Assembly: GCA_026168455.1 (NCBI GenBank)
Contig: CM047428.1
Location: forward strand, 18,504,759 to 18,568,758
Length of the DNA stretch: 64,000 nt
Direction of reading: 5' to 3'
Source: Theocolax elegans
Taxonomy: Eukaryota; Arthropoda; Insecta; Hymenoptera; Cerocephalidae
Part shown: positions 26,202 through 38,467 of the stretch, one piece after another
How the letters are laid out: each line of letters opens with the position of its first letter
Numbering within the stretch: position 1 is the stretch's first letter
Made by a program: the position numbers and the translations under genes
The notes under the pieces: generated by a model
What the model was told of the DNA's origin: nothing
The model's input: only the letters and a program-made list of their open reading frames with translations
Databases searched by the model: none

Positions 26202-28395
26202 ATTTATTTATACTCTTATTCTGATCATATCGAGGCAAATGCTGCATGGTCTAAATTTTAAATCATTTTACATAAATCGATTATTAAAATTCTTATGAAA
26301 TTCTTCTTATAAAAAATAAAATTATTTTAAATGTTTAAAATAAATTACTGATATATGCTATAAGTAAATATAATAGTTATTTATGCACTTAGAGAGTAAA
26401 ATAGGTATTTATTCCCTGGATGAAAGTTGCTGTTTCCTCGCTTTAGCTTTTGGCAGTAATTCATCTAAGGGATAATAGGGATAATAAGGGATAATAACAA
26501 TATTGTAAAATTATTTGACATATTTAATATACCAAATTTAACTTTATATTTGTAGAAAAAGTTTAAACTAGGTAAGTGTTAAGAACAAAAAAGTAAGTCT
26601 ACGATGAAAAAAATGAGTATTCGATGAATAAAATCCCGGGTGTACGGGGAATAAAATGAGTCTACGGGGAATAAAGTGAACGAAGGAATAAAATGCAATT
26701 TTACTGTACCACTCGTAGAGGTTAATAAAGTAGACTTTTTAAATGATCAGGGTAAAAAATAAGTTATTGATCATTGTTGTTACTAAAGGTTTACGGGATT
26801 TTTCACTCGTATTTCAAATTTTAGCGGTTGTGAAATATGTAAGCTGTGATAACATACCGTATTACAGGAACGTGTGCTTTAAATTAAAAAAATGATTTAT
26901 ATTTCGAAGATCACAAATGACGAAAGTACGCAATGTCAAATATGTAAAGCATATAAATCCCAGAATAGTACTTGCATCAATCGGCAGAGATCCGTTCCAG
27001 TATTTTTCAACTTTCGATCATTAGTCCATCTATCTAACCTTGTTCTTGGTCAACTCAATACATGTGGATTTTACCCCCCGTGAAATTGAAAGCAACGAAT
27101 GGACTCCCCAAAGACAAAAAAAAGATAATGAAATAATGAAAAATTTAGACGGACCACCCGTTATAGGAGGTACAACAAGCTTTGCGCGCGCGTAGCTCGC
27201 GCCTCGGCTAACCATACCTGAATCTACCGGAGCGTGACTTTTCACGTGGCATACCTATATAGTAGCTCGACTCTCGCGTATAGCATAAACCAGCGAGTTA
27301 TACAGGAGTTCGATATAGGGGGGAAAAAAGACAGAGTGGGGCAGCGCGCGTCGTGACCGTGCCCGGCGTGTAAGTAAGATAGACCGATAGAAATTACGTC
27401 GGTTCGGCTCCTGAGCGCGAGGACCTTGAGGTAGGGGAACCACGGAACGAGGCCAGGAAATCGGATTTGTCGATCGATGATTATATTCTATTCTATTATT
27501 CTTATTCTTATTCTTTTTATTATTCTTCATCTTCTTCTTCATCTTTTTGTTTTTTCCATTTGGTTATTCATCCTAACAGATGATATCCCCTGTCCTGTCA
27601 CTTTTTCGATTGACTTCCACCTACGGATTTGTTGTACACACGTGGTACTCTATTTTTTTTTATTACGAGTTCCAACATTTTTTAGTTGCTGTTGTTGTTG
27701 GATGACCCTTGGCTTGGGAAAACCGGTTGCGTTACACTTTCGTGAGTCGTTCTCTTCGGGTGATGTAAGAGTTTCAATGATAACATTAATTTGTATCCCG
27801 AGTATAAGGAAGTACAATGACTCTAATTCTGGGCTTTTGAGAACCTGGGCTTTGTGAACAATTTTCCTGAGTCTCTCTTTGATGATACCAAGAGACTGTT
27901 GGATGTAGGTATGTATATTCTCTATGTTGCTGCCGCGGTCTCTTCTTTTTTCTTTTCTCAAGCTTTATGGCTTCGAACTGTACTTTGCGTTCTAAGTGTA
28001 TTTCTACGAACGAAAAAAGCCATGAGGTATTAGGTGACTGAAAAGACAGTCACTTCCACTAGGTCACGGATAATAAAAATCCACTGTTGTAAAATTAGTT
28101 CATTGGCATTATTTTACACTTAATATTTATATACCTGTGTACAATACATCGAGATCCCCATTTTTTCGAGCGAATTATTATTTTAGACCTACGGCATTTT
28201 ATTTGATCTACAATCGATTATATTTAAGAGAAACCAAAAAAATGTTCTGGCATTACATTTCTTTAGGTTTAAGAGAAGCAATAAAATTTTTATATACGTG
28301 ATTCTAATAATACTGTCAATGCTTTGTAATTACATTTTCTTAAACGTTAGTAGAATCATTAAAAAGAAGTATTTAATTATTATATCTAAAAAATT
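26202..28395. repeat. Direct duplication A, copy 1 (about 2.2 kb)
   Basis: This block is repeated almost exactly at 29123-31309. The left boundary is the shared ATTTATTTATACTC; the right boundary is ragged, near TTTAATTATTAT followed by AAAAATTGC. The two copies differ mainly by single bases in A or T runs, for example six versus five A at the AAC-A-GTAAG site near 26.59/29.5 kb, plus one TAAA deletion and a few substitutions. It contains an unrecognised minus-strand ORF (27650-27961), TCT/TTA-type low-complexity DNA at about 27.48-27.55 kb and decayed short repeats with the core GGAATAAA at about 26.6-26.7 kb. It may be an assembly artefact. Confidence 0.95.
27650..27961 (-). other. Unrecognised ORF in duplication A, copy 1
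   Basis: A roughly 103-codon open frame of balanced composition, unlike the low-complexity ORFs elsewhere. It starts from a TTG with a stop just upstream and contains no internal ATG, so if real it must be a spliced exon or a broken fragment; a GCGGCAG acceptor-like site lies near its 5' end. Features: a charged, helix-forming segment (around residues 25-45, with KERLRKIVHKAQ), a hydrophobic segment (YFLILGIQINVII), a KCNATGF motif and a QQQQQ run near the end. It could be a fragment of a transposable-element protein, but I match it to no family. Confidence 0.25.
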
Positions 28396-29122
28396 GCGGC
28401 AGATTCAGGCCCATCTCTGTCGTCAAGTACATTTTAAATGTCTTACTTTTTTATTTTCTTTTTAAATTACTTATATATTTTGCCTTCTTAAATAATTCTA
28501 CTATATAATATATAGTATATATATATTATGATATATATTTTAATAGATCCAATTGGCAGAATATTTACCCTAGTGGAAAAGTGAACATTTTTTGGTTAAG
28601 TGAAACGTTTTTTCGGGCATTAATGTACGATTTATGGCCATTTTAATGGCAATGGCCAATTTCTTGTCTAAAAACGTTTCATAAATGCTCGAATTCCACC
28701 TGGATACAAATTCAAATTTTAATATTTTTTATATACTTATAAAATCTCGATAACGGGTTAATGAAATATAATATATTCGGTAAAAGGTACTCTTTACATG
28801 AGCATTATTATCCGATTCTGCATATATATTTATATTTTTAGATAAAGTGTAAATATTATTTTTATAATTTATTGTTTTATTAAAAAACGTATGTTTAATG
28901 ATTTTGTAGCTTTCAAAATTGAGATGAGATAGGACTTTATAGAACTGACTTTTCAATAGGACTTTATAAAATTGTACTTCTGAGATAGGACTTTATAAAA
29001 TTGTACTTCTGAGATAGGACTTTATAGAATTATAATTAAGATAGGATCTTATAAAATTTTCTTTAAGATAGGACTATATAGAAATGACTTCTGGTATAGG
29101 ACTTTATGAATAGGAGCCGTCG
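28396..29122. other. Spacer between duplication A copies, with minisatellite
   Basis: The spacer is AT-rich. A pair of inverted 11-base words GAAACGTTTTT / AAAAACGTTTC lies at about 28601 and 28672. The right third is the minisatellite listed separately. No coding potential was seen. Confidence 0.7.
28921..29115. repeat. Minisatellite with ATAGGACTTTATA core
   Basis: Six to seven imperfect copies, about 30 bp each, share the core GATAGGACTTTATA followed by a variable RAATT tail. Two neighbouring copies at about 28977-29035 are nearly identical. The array abuts the left edge of duplication A copy 2. Confidence 0.85.
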
Positions 29123-31309
29123 ATTTATTTATACTCTTATTCTGATTATATCGAGGCAAATGCTGCATGGTCTAAATTTTAAATCATTTTACATAAATCG
29201 ATTATTAAAATTCTTATGAAATTCTTCTTATAAAAAATAAAATTATTTTAAATGTTTAATACTGATATATGCTATAAGTAAATATAATAGTTATTTATGC
29301 ACTTAGAGAGTAAAATAGGTATTTATTCCCTGGATGAAAGTTGCTGTTTCCTCGCTTTAGCTTTTGGCAGTAATTCATCTAAGGGATAATAGGGATAATA
29401 AGGGATAATAACAATATTGTAAAATTATTTGACATATTTAATATACCAAATTTAACTTTATATTTGTAGAAAAAGTTTAAACTAGGTAAGTGTTAAGAAC
29501 AAAAAGTAAGTCTACGATGAAAAAATGAGTATTCGATGAATAAAATCCCGGGTGTACGGGGAATAAATGAGTCTACGGGGAATAAAGTGAACGAAGGAAT
29601 AAAATGCAATTTACTGTACCACTCGTAGAGGTTAATAAAGTAGACTTTTTAAATGATCAGGGTAAAAAATAAGTTATTGATCATTGTTGTTACTAAAGGT
29701 TTACGGGATTTTTCACTCGTATTTCAAATTTTAGCGGTTGTGAAATATGTAAGCTGTGATAACATACCGTATTACAGGAACGTGTGCTTTAAATTAAAAA
29801 AATGATTTATATTTCGAAGATCACAAATGACGAAAGTACGCAATGTCAAATATGTAAAGCATATAAATCCCAGAATAGTACTTGCATCATTCGGCAGAGA
29901 TCCGTTCCAGTATTTTTCAACTTTCGATCATTAGTCCATCTATCTAACCTTGTTCTTGGTCAACTCAATACATGTGGATTTTACCCCCCGTGAAATTGAA
30001 AGCAACGAATGGACTCCCCAAAGACAAAAAAAGATAATGAAATAATGAAAAATTTAGACGGACCACCCGTTATAGGAGGTACAACAAGCTTTGCGCGCGC
30101 GTAGCTCGCGCCTCGGCTAACCATACCTGAATCTACCGGAGCGTGACTTTTCACGTGGCATACCTATATAGTAGCTCGACTCTCGCGTATAGCATAAACC
30201 AGCGAGTTATACAGGAGTTCGATATAGGGGGGAAAAAAGACAGAGTGGGGCAGCGCGCGTCGTGACCGTGCCCCGGCGTGTAAGTAAGATAGACCGATAG
30301 AAATTACGTCGGTTCGGCTCCTGAGCGCGAGGACCTTGAGGTAGGGGAACCACGGAACGAGGCCAGGAAATCGGATTTGTCGATCGATGATTATATTCTA
30401 TTCTATTATTCTTATTCTTATTCTTTTTATTATTCTTCATCTTCTTCTTCATCTTTTTGTTTTTTCCATTTGGTTATTCATCCTAAAGATGATATCCCCT
30501 GTCCTGTCACTTTTTCGATTGACTTCCACCTACGGATTTGTTGTACACACGTGGTACTCTATTTTTTTTTATTACGAGTTCCAACATTTTTTAGTTGCTG
30601 TTGTTGTTGGATGACCCTTGGCTTGGGAAAACCGGTTGCGTTACACTTTCGTGAGTCGTTCTCTTCGGGTGATGTAAGAGTTTCAATGATAACATTAATT
30701 TGTATCCCGAGTATAAGGAAGTACAATGACTCTAATTCTGGGCTTTTGAGAACCTGGGCTTTGTGAACAATTTTCCTGAGTCTCTCTTTGATGATACCAA
30801 GAGACTGTTGGATATAGGTATGTATATTCTCTATGTTGCTGCCGCGGTCTCTTCTTTTTTCTTTTCTCAAGCTTTATGGCTTCGAACTGTACTTTGCGTT
30901 CTAAGTGTATTTCTACGAACGAAAAAAGCCATGAGGTATTAGGTGACTGAAAAGACAGTCACTTCCACTAGGTCACGGATAATAAAAATCCACTGTTGTA
31001 AAATTAGTTCATTGGCATTATTTTACACTTAATATTTATATACCTGTGTACAATCCATCGAGATCCCCATTTTTTCGAGCGAATTATTATTTTAGACCTA
31101 CGGCATTTTATTTGATCTACAATCGATTATATTTAAGAGAAACCAAAAAAATGTTCTGGCATTACATTTCTTTAGGTTTAAGAGAAGCAATAAAATTTTT
31201 ATATACGTGATTCTAATAATACTGTCAATGCTTTGTAATTACATTTTCTTAAACGTTAGTAGAATCATTAAAAAGAAGTATTTAATTATTATTTCTTACG
31301 AAAAAATTG
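29123..31309. repeat. Direct duplication A, copy 2 (about 2.2 kb)
   Basis: Near-identical to 26202-28395 and in the same orientation, with an offset that drifts from 2921 to about 2909 through small indels. After about 31292 the copies diverge, sharing only a short AAAAATTGC block beyond. See copy 1 for content. Confidence 0.95.
30559..30870 (-). other. Unrecognised ORF in duplication A, copy 2
   Basis: The same 103-codon frame as at 27650-27961 with an identical translation. The one difference I can see between the two is a silent TAC/TAT change in a tyrosine codon near the 5' end. Because the copies may be allelic or artefactual, this is not good evidence of selection. Confidence 0.25.
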
Positions 31310-31385
31310 CACTCAATTATAATTCTAACGTTACATATATCCTTGATAAATATTATTATGCTCTACTTTGCTTAATTTTGTTTAA

Positions 31386-31760
31386 GGAGATGTTGAACCC
31401 AAATTGCAGGGATATACAGCGTTCAACCCATTAATTATATCTAAAATAATAAATTAAAAATCTGAAAACAAATTACTAAGGATAGTTTAATACATTAGAA
31501 AGGGCTTGACGGATCGAGTTTTTCAGAAAAAATATTTTTTATAATAATTGAATAATCAATTTTGGGTCGGTAATTAGTGACAAAAGGCATAAATTTTCAA
31601 CTCCAACATCGTAATTAAAATATCAATTTAAAAATCTGGAAAAATTTGAGTTTATTGTTGAAAACATGTCTAACGACCTGATAAACAGGATTTTTAAAAA
31701 AAATCATTCTCTTGTTTATAAAAAAATATTAAAATGATCATTTTTGAGTTCAACATCTCC
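31386..31760. mobile_element. Short TTAA-flanked element with 15-bp terminal inverted repeats
   Basis: A 375-bp segment is flanked on both sides by TTAA (31382-31385 and 31761-31764). Its left end GGAGATGTTGAACCC is the inverse of its right end (GAGTTCAACATCTCC), 14 of 15 bases. The interior is AT-rich without an ORF. Short terminal repeats and a TTAA duplication are typical of piggyBac-type non-autonomous elements. Its first five bases, GGAGA, equal those of the larger element at 5680. Confidence 0.7.
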
Positions 31761-31764
31761 TTAA

Positions 31765-34584
31765 ATTCTTACTATTTCCCTGGTAGGAATCATCTCCATT
31801 GTCTTAGTAGTAATAAGCTTGTTTCGAAAAAATGGACTTAAAATGTGAACATTTTTATTCCTGCGATGAAATGCTTTTTACAACATTATTTCATCAAGAT
31901 CGGTATTTTGGTCTGAAATAGGTTGCCTGGCTCGTTCTAGCCCATGAAATAACTTGTAAGATAGATTCGGCTCGATTTTAAGAAAAATTCGTGAATCTCG
32001 ATATATATTTTAAACGGTGATTCGTAGAAAGTAAACAATTGCCAAATCATATCTGCAATTAGGAAACCGATCGAATTTGACGAATCACTACAAAGGCCAC
32101 CGATAGATTTACTTAAAATATTTGAAAGTTGCAATCACTCCATTAAATGGGCGATAATATATAAAAAAAAGCGTTTCACCTCCTATCTATAGAAACTAGC
32201 CATTTTACATACCGAGTAAATGGTTATACAGACAATTCTTACCAGGGTTTGTATAACTATATACTTGTAATACACGTTAATAATTACTGCATACAATATC
32301 AATAATTTAAAGTGTATTTGACATAAGATATTTGTCTATTGTGATTTTTAAATATTTTAAAACTCTCCGGAAGAAAGCAATTGCCGTTTGAAAACAATTT
32401 TAGCACTGATTTTATGAAAATGATATTCGACGATTCTATCAGCATTGCGTTCGCGTAATTACTTCCGGTCCGGTAAATGATTAAATCTAAAAAGCTCATA
32501 ATTATAATGACTATTTGTATTTAATTGGAAATCGCGTAAAATTTAGTTAAACAGTAACGATATTGTTATTATTAGATTTTCGTTCTCGATCGTCGTCATA
32601 AAAGAAGAAATTACACCGTGAACGTGTATATAAAATTCCATTGCGGTGAGAAATAATAAATGCGCGCATAGATCACCAATTTCTATTTTAACTCGTAGAA
32701 TCATACCGATTAAATGATCTAATTGTGTGTGTGTGTGTGTGGGTACGTATATACATATATACGTACTATGAAGTTTTTTTCGAGGTATATGTAACGAACC
32801 TCACGGAAATCTCCATAGGGCGCGCCTATTAATAGGCAACTTGAGTATCATGAAAACCATCGGGCGCACAGGATTTAATGCGAACATTGTTGCAAAATTG
32901 GCTCGGTATTCCAAGGCCGCTCATTAGAAACATTTTCCTCGAAGCTTACATGCGCTGCGAGTTTGCGTTTTGTTTTCACGTTAGAAAAATGGCAGATTGA
33001 ATGGGAAGCCAATATAAAGTATTATTTCGATTTGAATAAAGATTTACTTAATCGACGTATTAATGGTCAATGAATATATAGATTTCGTGAATGGTTATCG
33101 ATTTAATGATATTGACGCTTTCATTGATAATTGTTTTCCGTGAGTTTCCCATTTCAATATTTACAACAGTTTTATGCTTCTTTTGTAATTCAAGTTTAAT
33201 AAAACTTTCTTTACCGATGAATTATTCTACACAGTTAATTAATTATTTGTTAGATTTGATAGAAATAAAATAATGATTATTAAAAATCAGTTGGAAACAG
33301 AATATTTATTATTATAATGTAGATTATTTATGAATTTAAAACTACATATAATCTGCATATGTTACTGCAAGTAGTAACGATTTAACGTATATAAGTTTCG
33401 TATACCTAATAGTGTAGGAAACAAATTTTATGAAAAAAATTAATTATTTTCCGTAAATAATACTGAAAAATAAATAACCATGTAGGAATCACTAATCAGT
33501 TTCCAAAAGTGCAGGTATATATATAAAATAAGTGCAGCAATAATTTGTTATGAAAAATAGTTTGAAGTATATAGAAGTATTCGTTGATCGGTAGCGGCGC
33601 TAATTAACTTTAAAAGTAAACTCGAGCAATAATTCATCCCGTATAATAATAGATAAAATTAAGTTAACTCAAGAAAAAAAACTGTTGTCTACAGTGTGTA
33701 GTCGTCTTGGTTGAGGAGCAAGCCCTTCGTGCAAGCCATATTTCCTCCTTATACAACAATTTTCTAATTTCAGCGCACTCGACCTCAAACCTCGCACGCA
33801 GTATCCTAACGAATGAGGATAAAAAAAAGTAAGAGAGGAGGGTCAATTACTCGAGCGAATGAAAAAGGAAGCAAAGCAAGATACACACACACACATACAC
33901 ACGCGGACAGACACGCGCGTATATACAAAGAAAGCGAGGTAAAAAAATAAAGAAAGAAGAGGGGAAATGAATAAACATTGAATCGCTCGGTAAATCTCGT
34001 TATCTTCACGTGGTATATACGAGTATCTCTCTTTCTCTCGGTGCACCTCTTCGATTCGTGTATGTATATACATATACATAGGTGCAGGTTGGGTGCGCGC
34101 GCGTTCGCTCGCTCGCGAGTGCTCCTTTCGCGGGGATTACCATGAGCACGGCAGCATAACGCTCGCGAGCCGGCAAGCTAGCTCTCGCAGAAAATACATA
34201 GAGACGAAGCAACGCGGAGCTCTGATACACACGGCTGACTCCTGAGGTCACCGACTCCTAGGCTCGCGAGTTAGTGGAGCGCGCTTCGCGTTTACTTCTA
34301 TACATCCAGGTGCGCGCTGGCTCCACTCCGCAACTCTATCAATTGGTGCGCGAAGAGAAACTGAAGAGGGGCAGAAGAGGAGGAGGAGGTAGAGGAGGAG
34401 GACGACCGCGACGACGAGGACGACGTCGACGAAAAAACTCTTCGTTGAAATACCCGGGGGAGAGGGAAGGGAAAAGAGGGAGGTGAGGTGAGAAAGGACT
34501 TTTTGATTGAGTTGCGCGCCAGAGGGGGGCTCTCCACCGTACCTAAAAAAGCTACACGACCATGGAGGTTGTTGACTGCGACAG

Positions 34585-34619
<35 letters not shown>

Positions 34620-37600
34620 GCTACTGCTGCTGCTACGCTCGCGGGAAATTAGAATTTTCAACCGAGCTTCACTCGTGGATTTCGAAGGAAACGTTATATT
34701 TTTTTGTCCCTATTGTTAGACGATGCTTGTCTTCGTATATTTTAAATATGTCCAATATTATTCGTTGTTCTGTTGCTTAGGGATGAAAAAGTTGTAAATT
34801 ATTGATTTAAACGTTTGAAAATTGTTGATTATATCAAATTTACGAATCGAGTCTTGTTTCGCGCTCAATTTCATCGAAATGCGTTGAATATCGGAGGAAG
34901 TTACAGAACATTCAACTGAAGCGTGACCTAGTAAGAAATAAAATTGTCAATAAATCCTATGGTACCATAATATTTACAAATTTTAATAATCACTTCCAGT
35001 ATAAAAATCAACAAAAATTAATAATAATTGGCAAAAATCTGCTAATTTGAAATGAAAACATTAGTCATATAGCGTATACGAGACTAAAGACTTTCGCTAT
35101 AACATTAATAATCCATTAAAAAACATTAGAGTTAAAGATATAATTCGAAGGCGATAGATATTTCCCAATGAAATTGGAAAAAAGAACACGTTTTCCAACG
35201 ATAACGAGAGGATGGACGTAGAGATAGGATCGAGAGCACACCGTTAAATTGATTCCGCGCGGAACTATATACATCCCTTTTTGTCTCGCTTAGTCATTAA
35301 CCATATATTTTTAATTAAACCACTCCCGGTTTAAAATAGCTCATATGTGTGGAGTATAAAAAAAAAGAAAGATGCAGAGATGCAGTGCACTCATCCAGTT
35401 GGAGGCATCGTCGTCGGGCGTTTCAATCTAAGCATCAAAAGAGTCTAATGAGCGCCAGAAAATAAGCAATGCACATGTAGGTGAGGCGCAGGTATAAGTT
35501 TCTATACTATCCTCCTGCCCCTCCCCGCCACCCCGTCTTTAGTTGCAAAAAGTCCTCCGCAGGCGTGCATAACTTCTGTTTTCATCTATCCATCACGTGT
35601 GCGATTAAGACGGAAAAATGAGAAGCGCTCACTCGCCAACCCGAGGATAATTATTTTCTCTCATTCTTTCCGCACTATAAGCCGGCGCGCGGACCACGAA
35701 GCGTGCAGATGCAGGTGCATTAACCGGACATCTAAACCAAGAGCGTGACGACGAACGTCTAGGAAACGGCCTCCTGTATACACGGTATACTCGGGAGGGG
35801 AGGGGAATAACTAAGGGAATTCATAGCTCGACTGTATATCTTTTTTTATTCCCCGTGCGCACGATCTTTGTCTTTCTTTATTCGTTCGTACACACACACA
35901 CTCACACGTCCACGCACAAGCACACACGCGCACAACCGTATTTTCATTAACCTTAATTATTGACGAAAGAAATTACGTTGCATAGCGCGAGACTCGCTAC
36001 AATGCGAGCTGTATATGGGGTATATAGGATTTAATGCTCGACCGTGACACTGGACGACGATATATATATAGAGTTTTTTTTCTTTTTTTTTTCGTTACAC
36101 ATCAGAGTTTATGGACTGTAATAATTTCTATCGCCTCGCGGCGTTGTACTTTTCTCCGCGATACGAGCAATTTTGATGTTCGTAGATTCTTGCCACCGCG
36201 CTCCTGATGTATATTATATTAATTTATTACGATGTTTATAAATTATAGTTTATTCGGGTCGTAAAGGTGATAATGATTGCTTCGCGCATACGGTTTCGTT
36301 TATTGCTTATTTTGTTACCTCGAGGTTATAACAAATATATCTTTCTTTTCTCTCTATCTCTCTTACACGGTGTTTTTGAATTATTTTATGCGTAATCGCG
36401 GGAGTTAAATTGTTACCAATTGATGAGTATGCTAATTGTTTACAAATTTTACGAAAAAAAAAGAAAAAAATGGAGTAATTTTATTTTTATTTCTACGTCA
36501 CTAAGTTTGCAATATAATATAACGCAATTAACTTATCCTTAGCTAAACCACACGGTACTTAACCTGATATTTCATTTGAAATGAAATTGGAGAACTCTAC
36601 ATGTCCATGTAAGACTAGTGTAATTGACTCAATTTTCTCAGGTGATGAATATAACAATTTACAACACAATAGTTATAATTGATTAATCATTTAAAGTTTA
36701 CCCACCAAATTATCATATTAAAATTATAATATTTCGCAGATCAAGATTAATTAATTAACTCGTAACATCATTGGGAATGAATAATAACCTAAAAGCGAAT
36801 AGAAAGGAACTGAAAAATCCAATAACGAAGAAGAAAAAGCAGACGGATTTGTGTAATTGTAAGAAAAAGTAGCAGCTTAACTATGTATATAGGAGAGTAA
36901 AGAACTAATGTGACGAAGAGCGCATCGTAATGTTTACAACGGGAGAGGGCAGTTCGTCGACGAAGCTTCGAGTTTCCCCGAGATGATCAATGACGCGAGC
37001 CCTGGAAACCTGCTCCTATTCATTATCCACTCGTGGAGACGAGTTGGCGACTCCGAGGAGATTAATAATCATATGCGCGTACAAATTGCTTCTCGTAATC
37101 CTTTGTGCACCGGGAGTTGAAGTCGTTAGCGGTACTGCGACAGTGGCACTCTGCCTTTTGTCGTACTTACACACACACACACACATTATACCTACATTTG
37201 GACTTTTTATACTGATGTTACATATGTGCGAATGCGAGTCTTCTTTGGGTATCCTTTGTAAAAAAATCGTAACAGTACAATTTAGAAAAAAATCGTATAA
37301 ATTATCAATTTAACAATTCATTAGGATTTAGTGTTATTGACTCGATAACGTTCGACATTCGCATAATGCTATTAAGCACACAATAACATCAGGATATTTA
37401 TCATGTAATTCTCGATAGTTTTGTAAATTTTTATGATCGTTTGTCAGTACTGATTAGGAAAGGTATGTAACATACGGTAAGGTAAAATAAGAAATTTCGC
37501 GGATTAATAATGATGATGCACGAAGAGGTAAACAATAACCCACCGAATAAACGTACGAGGGTAAGAAGAACAATATATTAGATTATAAATCCTCTAGTCA

Positions 37601-37754
37601 CGGTTTGCTGAAAATTCGTGTCTGACTCTCCATCGCCAAATTACACGTGTTACTTTGGCACTGGTCCAGCTCTCAAGTTTGTAGTAAATCTTAATAAAAT
37701 TGATATGCAGCTAGTCTTGCCAATGACGAGTATTAGTCTATTCATAGAACGAAC

Positions 37755-37786
<32 letters not shown>

Positions 37787-37951
37787 CCCGAACTCTAAAA
37801 TACGTCTGACGTTAAGTGTCAAAAAGAACATTTTCTAGAAAGTATTATATGTTTTCCAAAATTTGACGACGAATTTATAGAAACTACATCATCATCGTTA
37901 TAGAAGTTACTTAAAATTATATACTTTCTTTTGAAAGCGATTCAAAATTTA
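31765..37951. other. Non-coding stretch with CpG-rich patches
   Basis: No gene recognised. A GT run lies at about 32724-32742, CA runs at about 33880-33902, 35888-35930 and 37171-37185, and an AT run at about 37758-37786. CpG-rich patches at 33.8-34.65 kb and 35.4-35.95 kb could be regulatory, but I see no exon in them. Confidence 0.6.
34060..34640. other. CpG-rich patch with GA/GAC and CTGCTC runs
   Basis: The patch is GC-rich and CpG-rich, with GAGGA/GACGA runs at about 34376-34436 and a CTGCTC/CTG hexamer run at about 34584-34634. ORFs on both strands are arginine-, serine- or cysteine-rich translations of these runs. It could be a promoter or untranslated exon, but no splice or start signal decides the matter. 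Confidence 0.35.
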
Positions 37952-38416
37952 ATAAAATTTTCGGTTAATATTACACGTAAAGCGTTGTTCTGAAATATAT
38001 ATAAAACAATACAATGATATATATAGGTATATATAACGATATTTATATGCACCAACTTATATCTACATTCTTTTGTGCGAAAACAAAAAAATTTCAGCTT
38101 CCAGCAATGAATGTACCCTTATTTTTTTATCAGCACGTGGATTGAATACATTACACATACAGAAATTTTGGAGGCGTGTCTCGTTGAAAGGAGCATTACT
38201 ACTTGCCATATACGAATGCATAGTATATATATATATATATATATATACATGTACGTGTAATCCCCATTGTATTTTCCTATCTTCAAATTTTTTCAGTTTC
38301 TCATGAGATAAAAGTACACAGCGTGTCTTTAAGTTTTATGTTCTTTTTGCATCCGTGTGTACACATAACCTACGCGACTTATAATTACATCTCAAACTAC
38401 TATTTTTATGCACAGG

Positions 38417-38467
<51 letters not shown>

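Noticed and set aside
26841..26855. Minus-strand TATCACAGC, the miR-2/13 seed
   Set aside because: The rest of the mature sequence does not match and there is no upstream arm to form the hairpin.
28309..28330. TAATACTGTCA match to the start of miR-8/200
   Set aside because: Only eleven bases agree and no opposite arm pairs with it; it also occurs in the second copy of duplication A as a passenger.
34562..34780. Cysteine/serine-rich ORF MEVVDCDSCSCS...
   Set aside because: A translation of the CTGCTC hexamer run; no signal peptide or cysteine framework.
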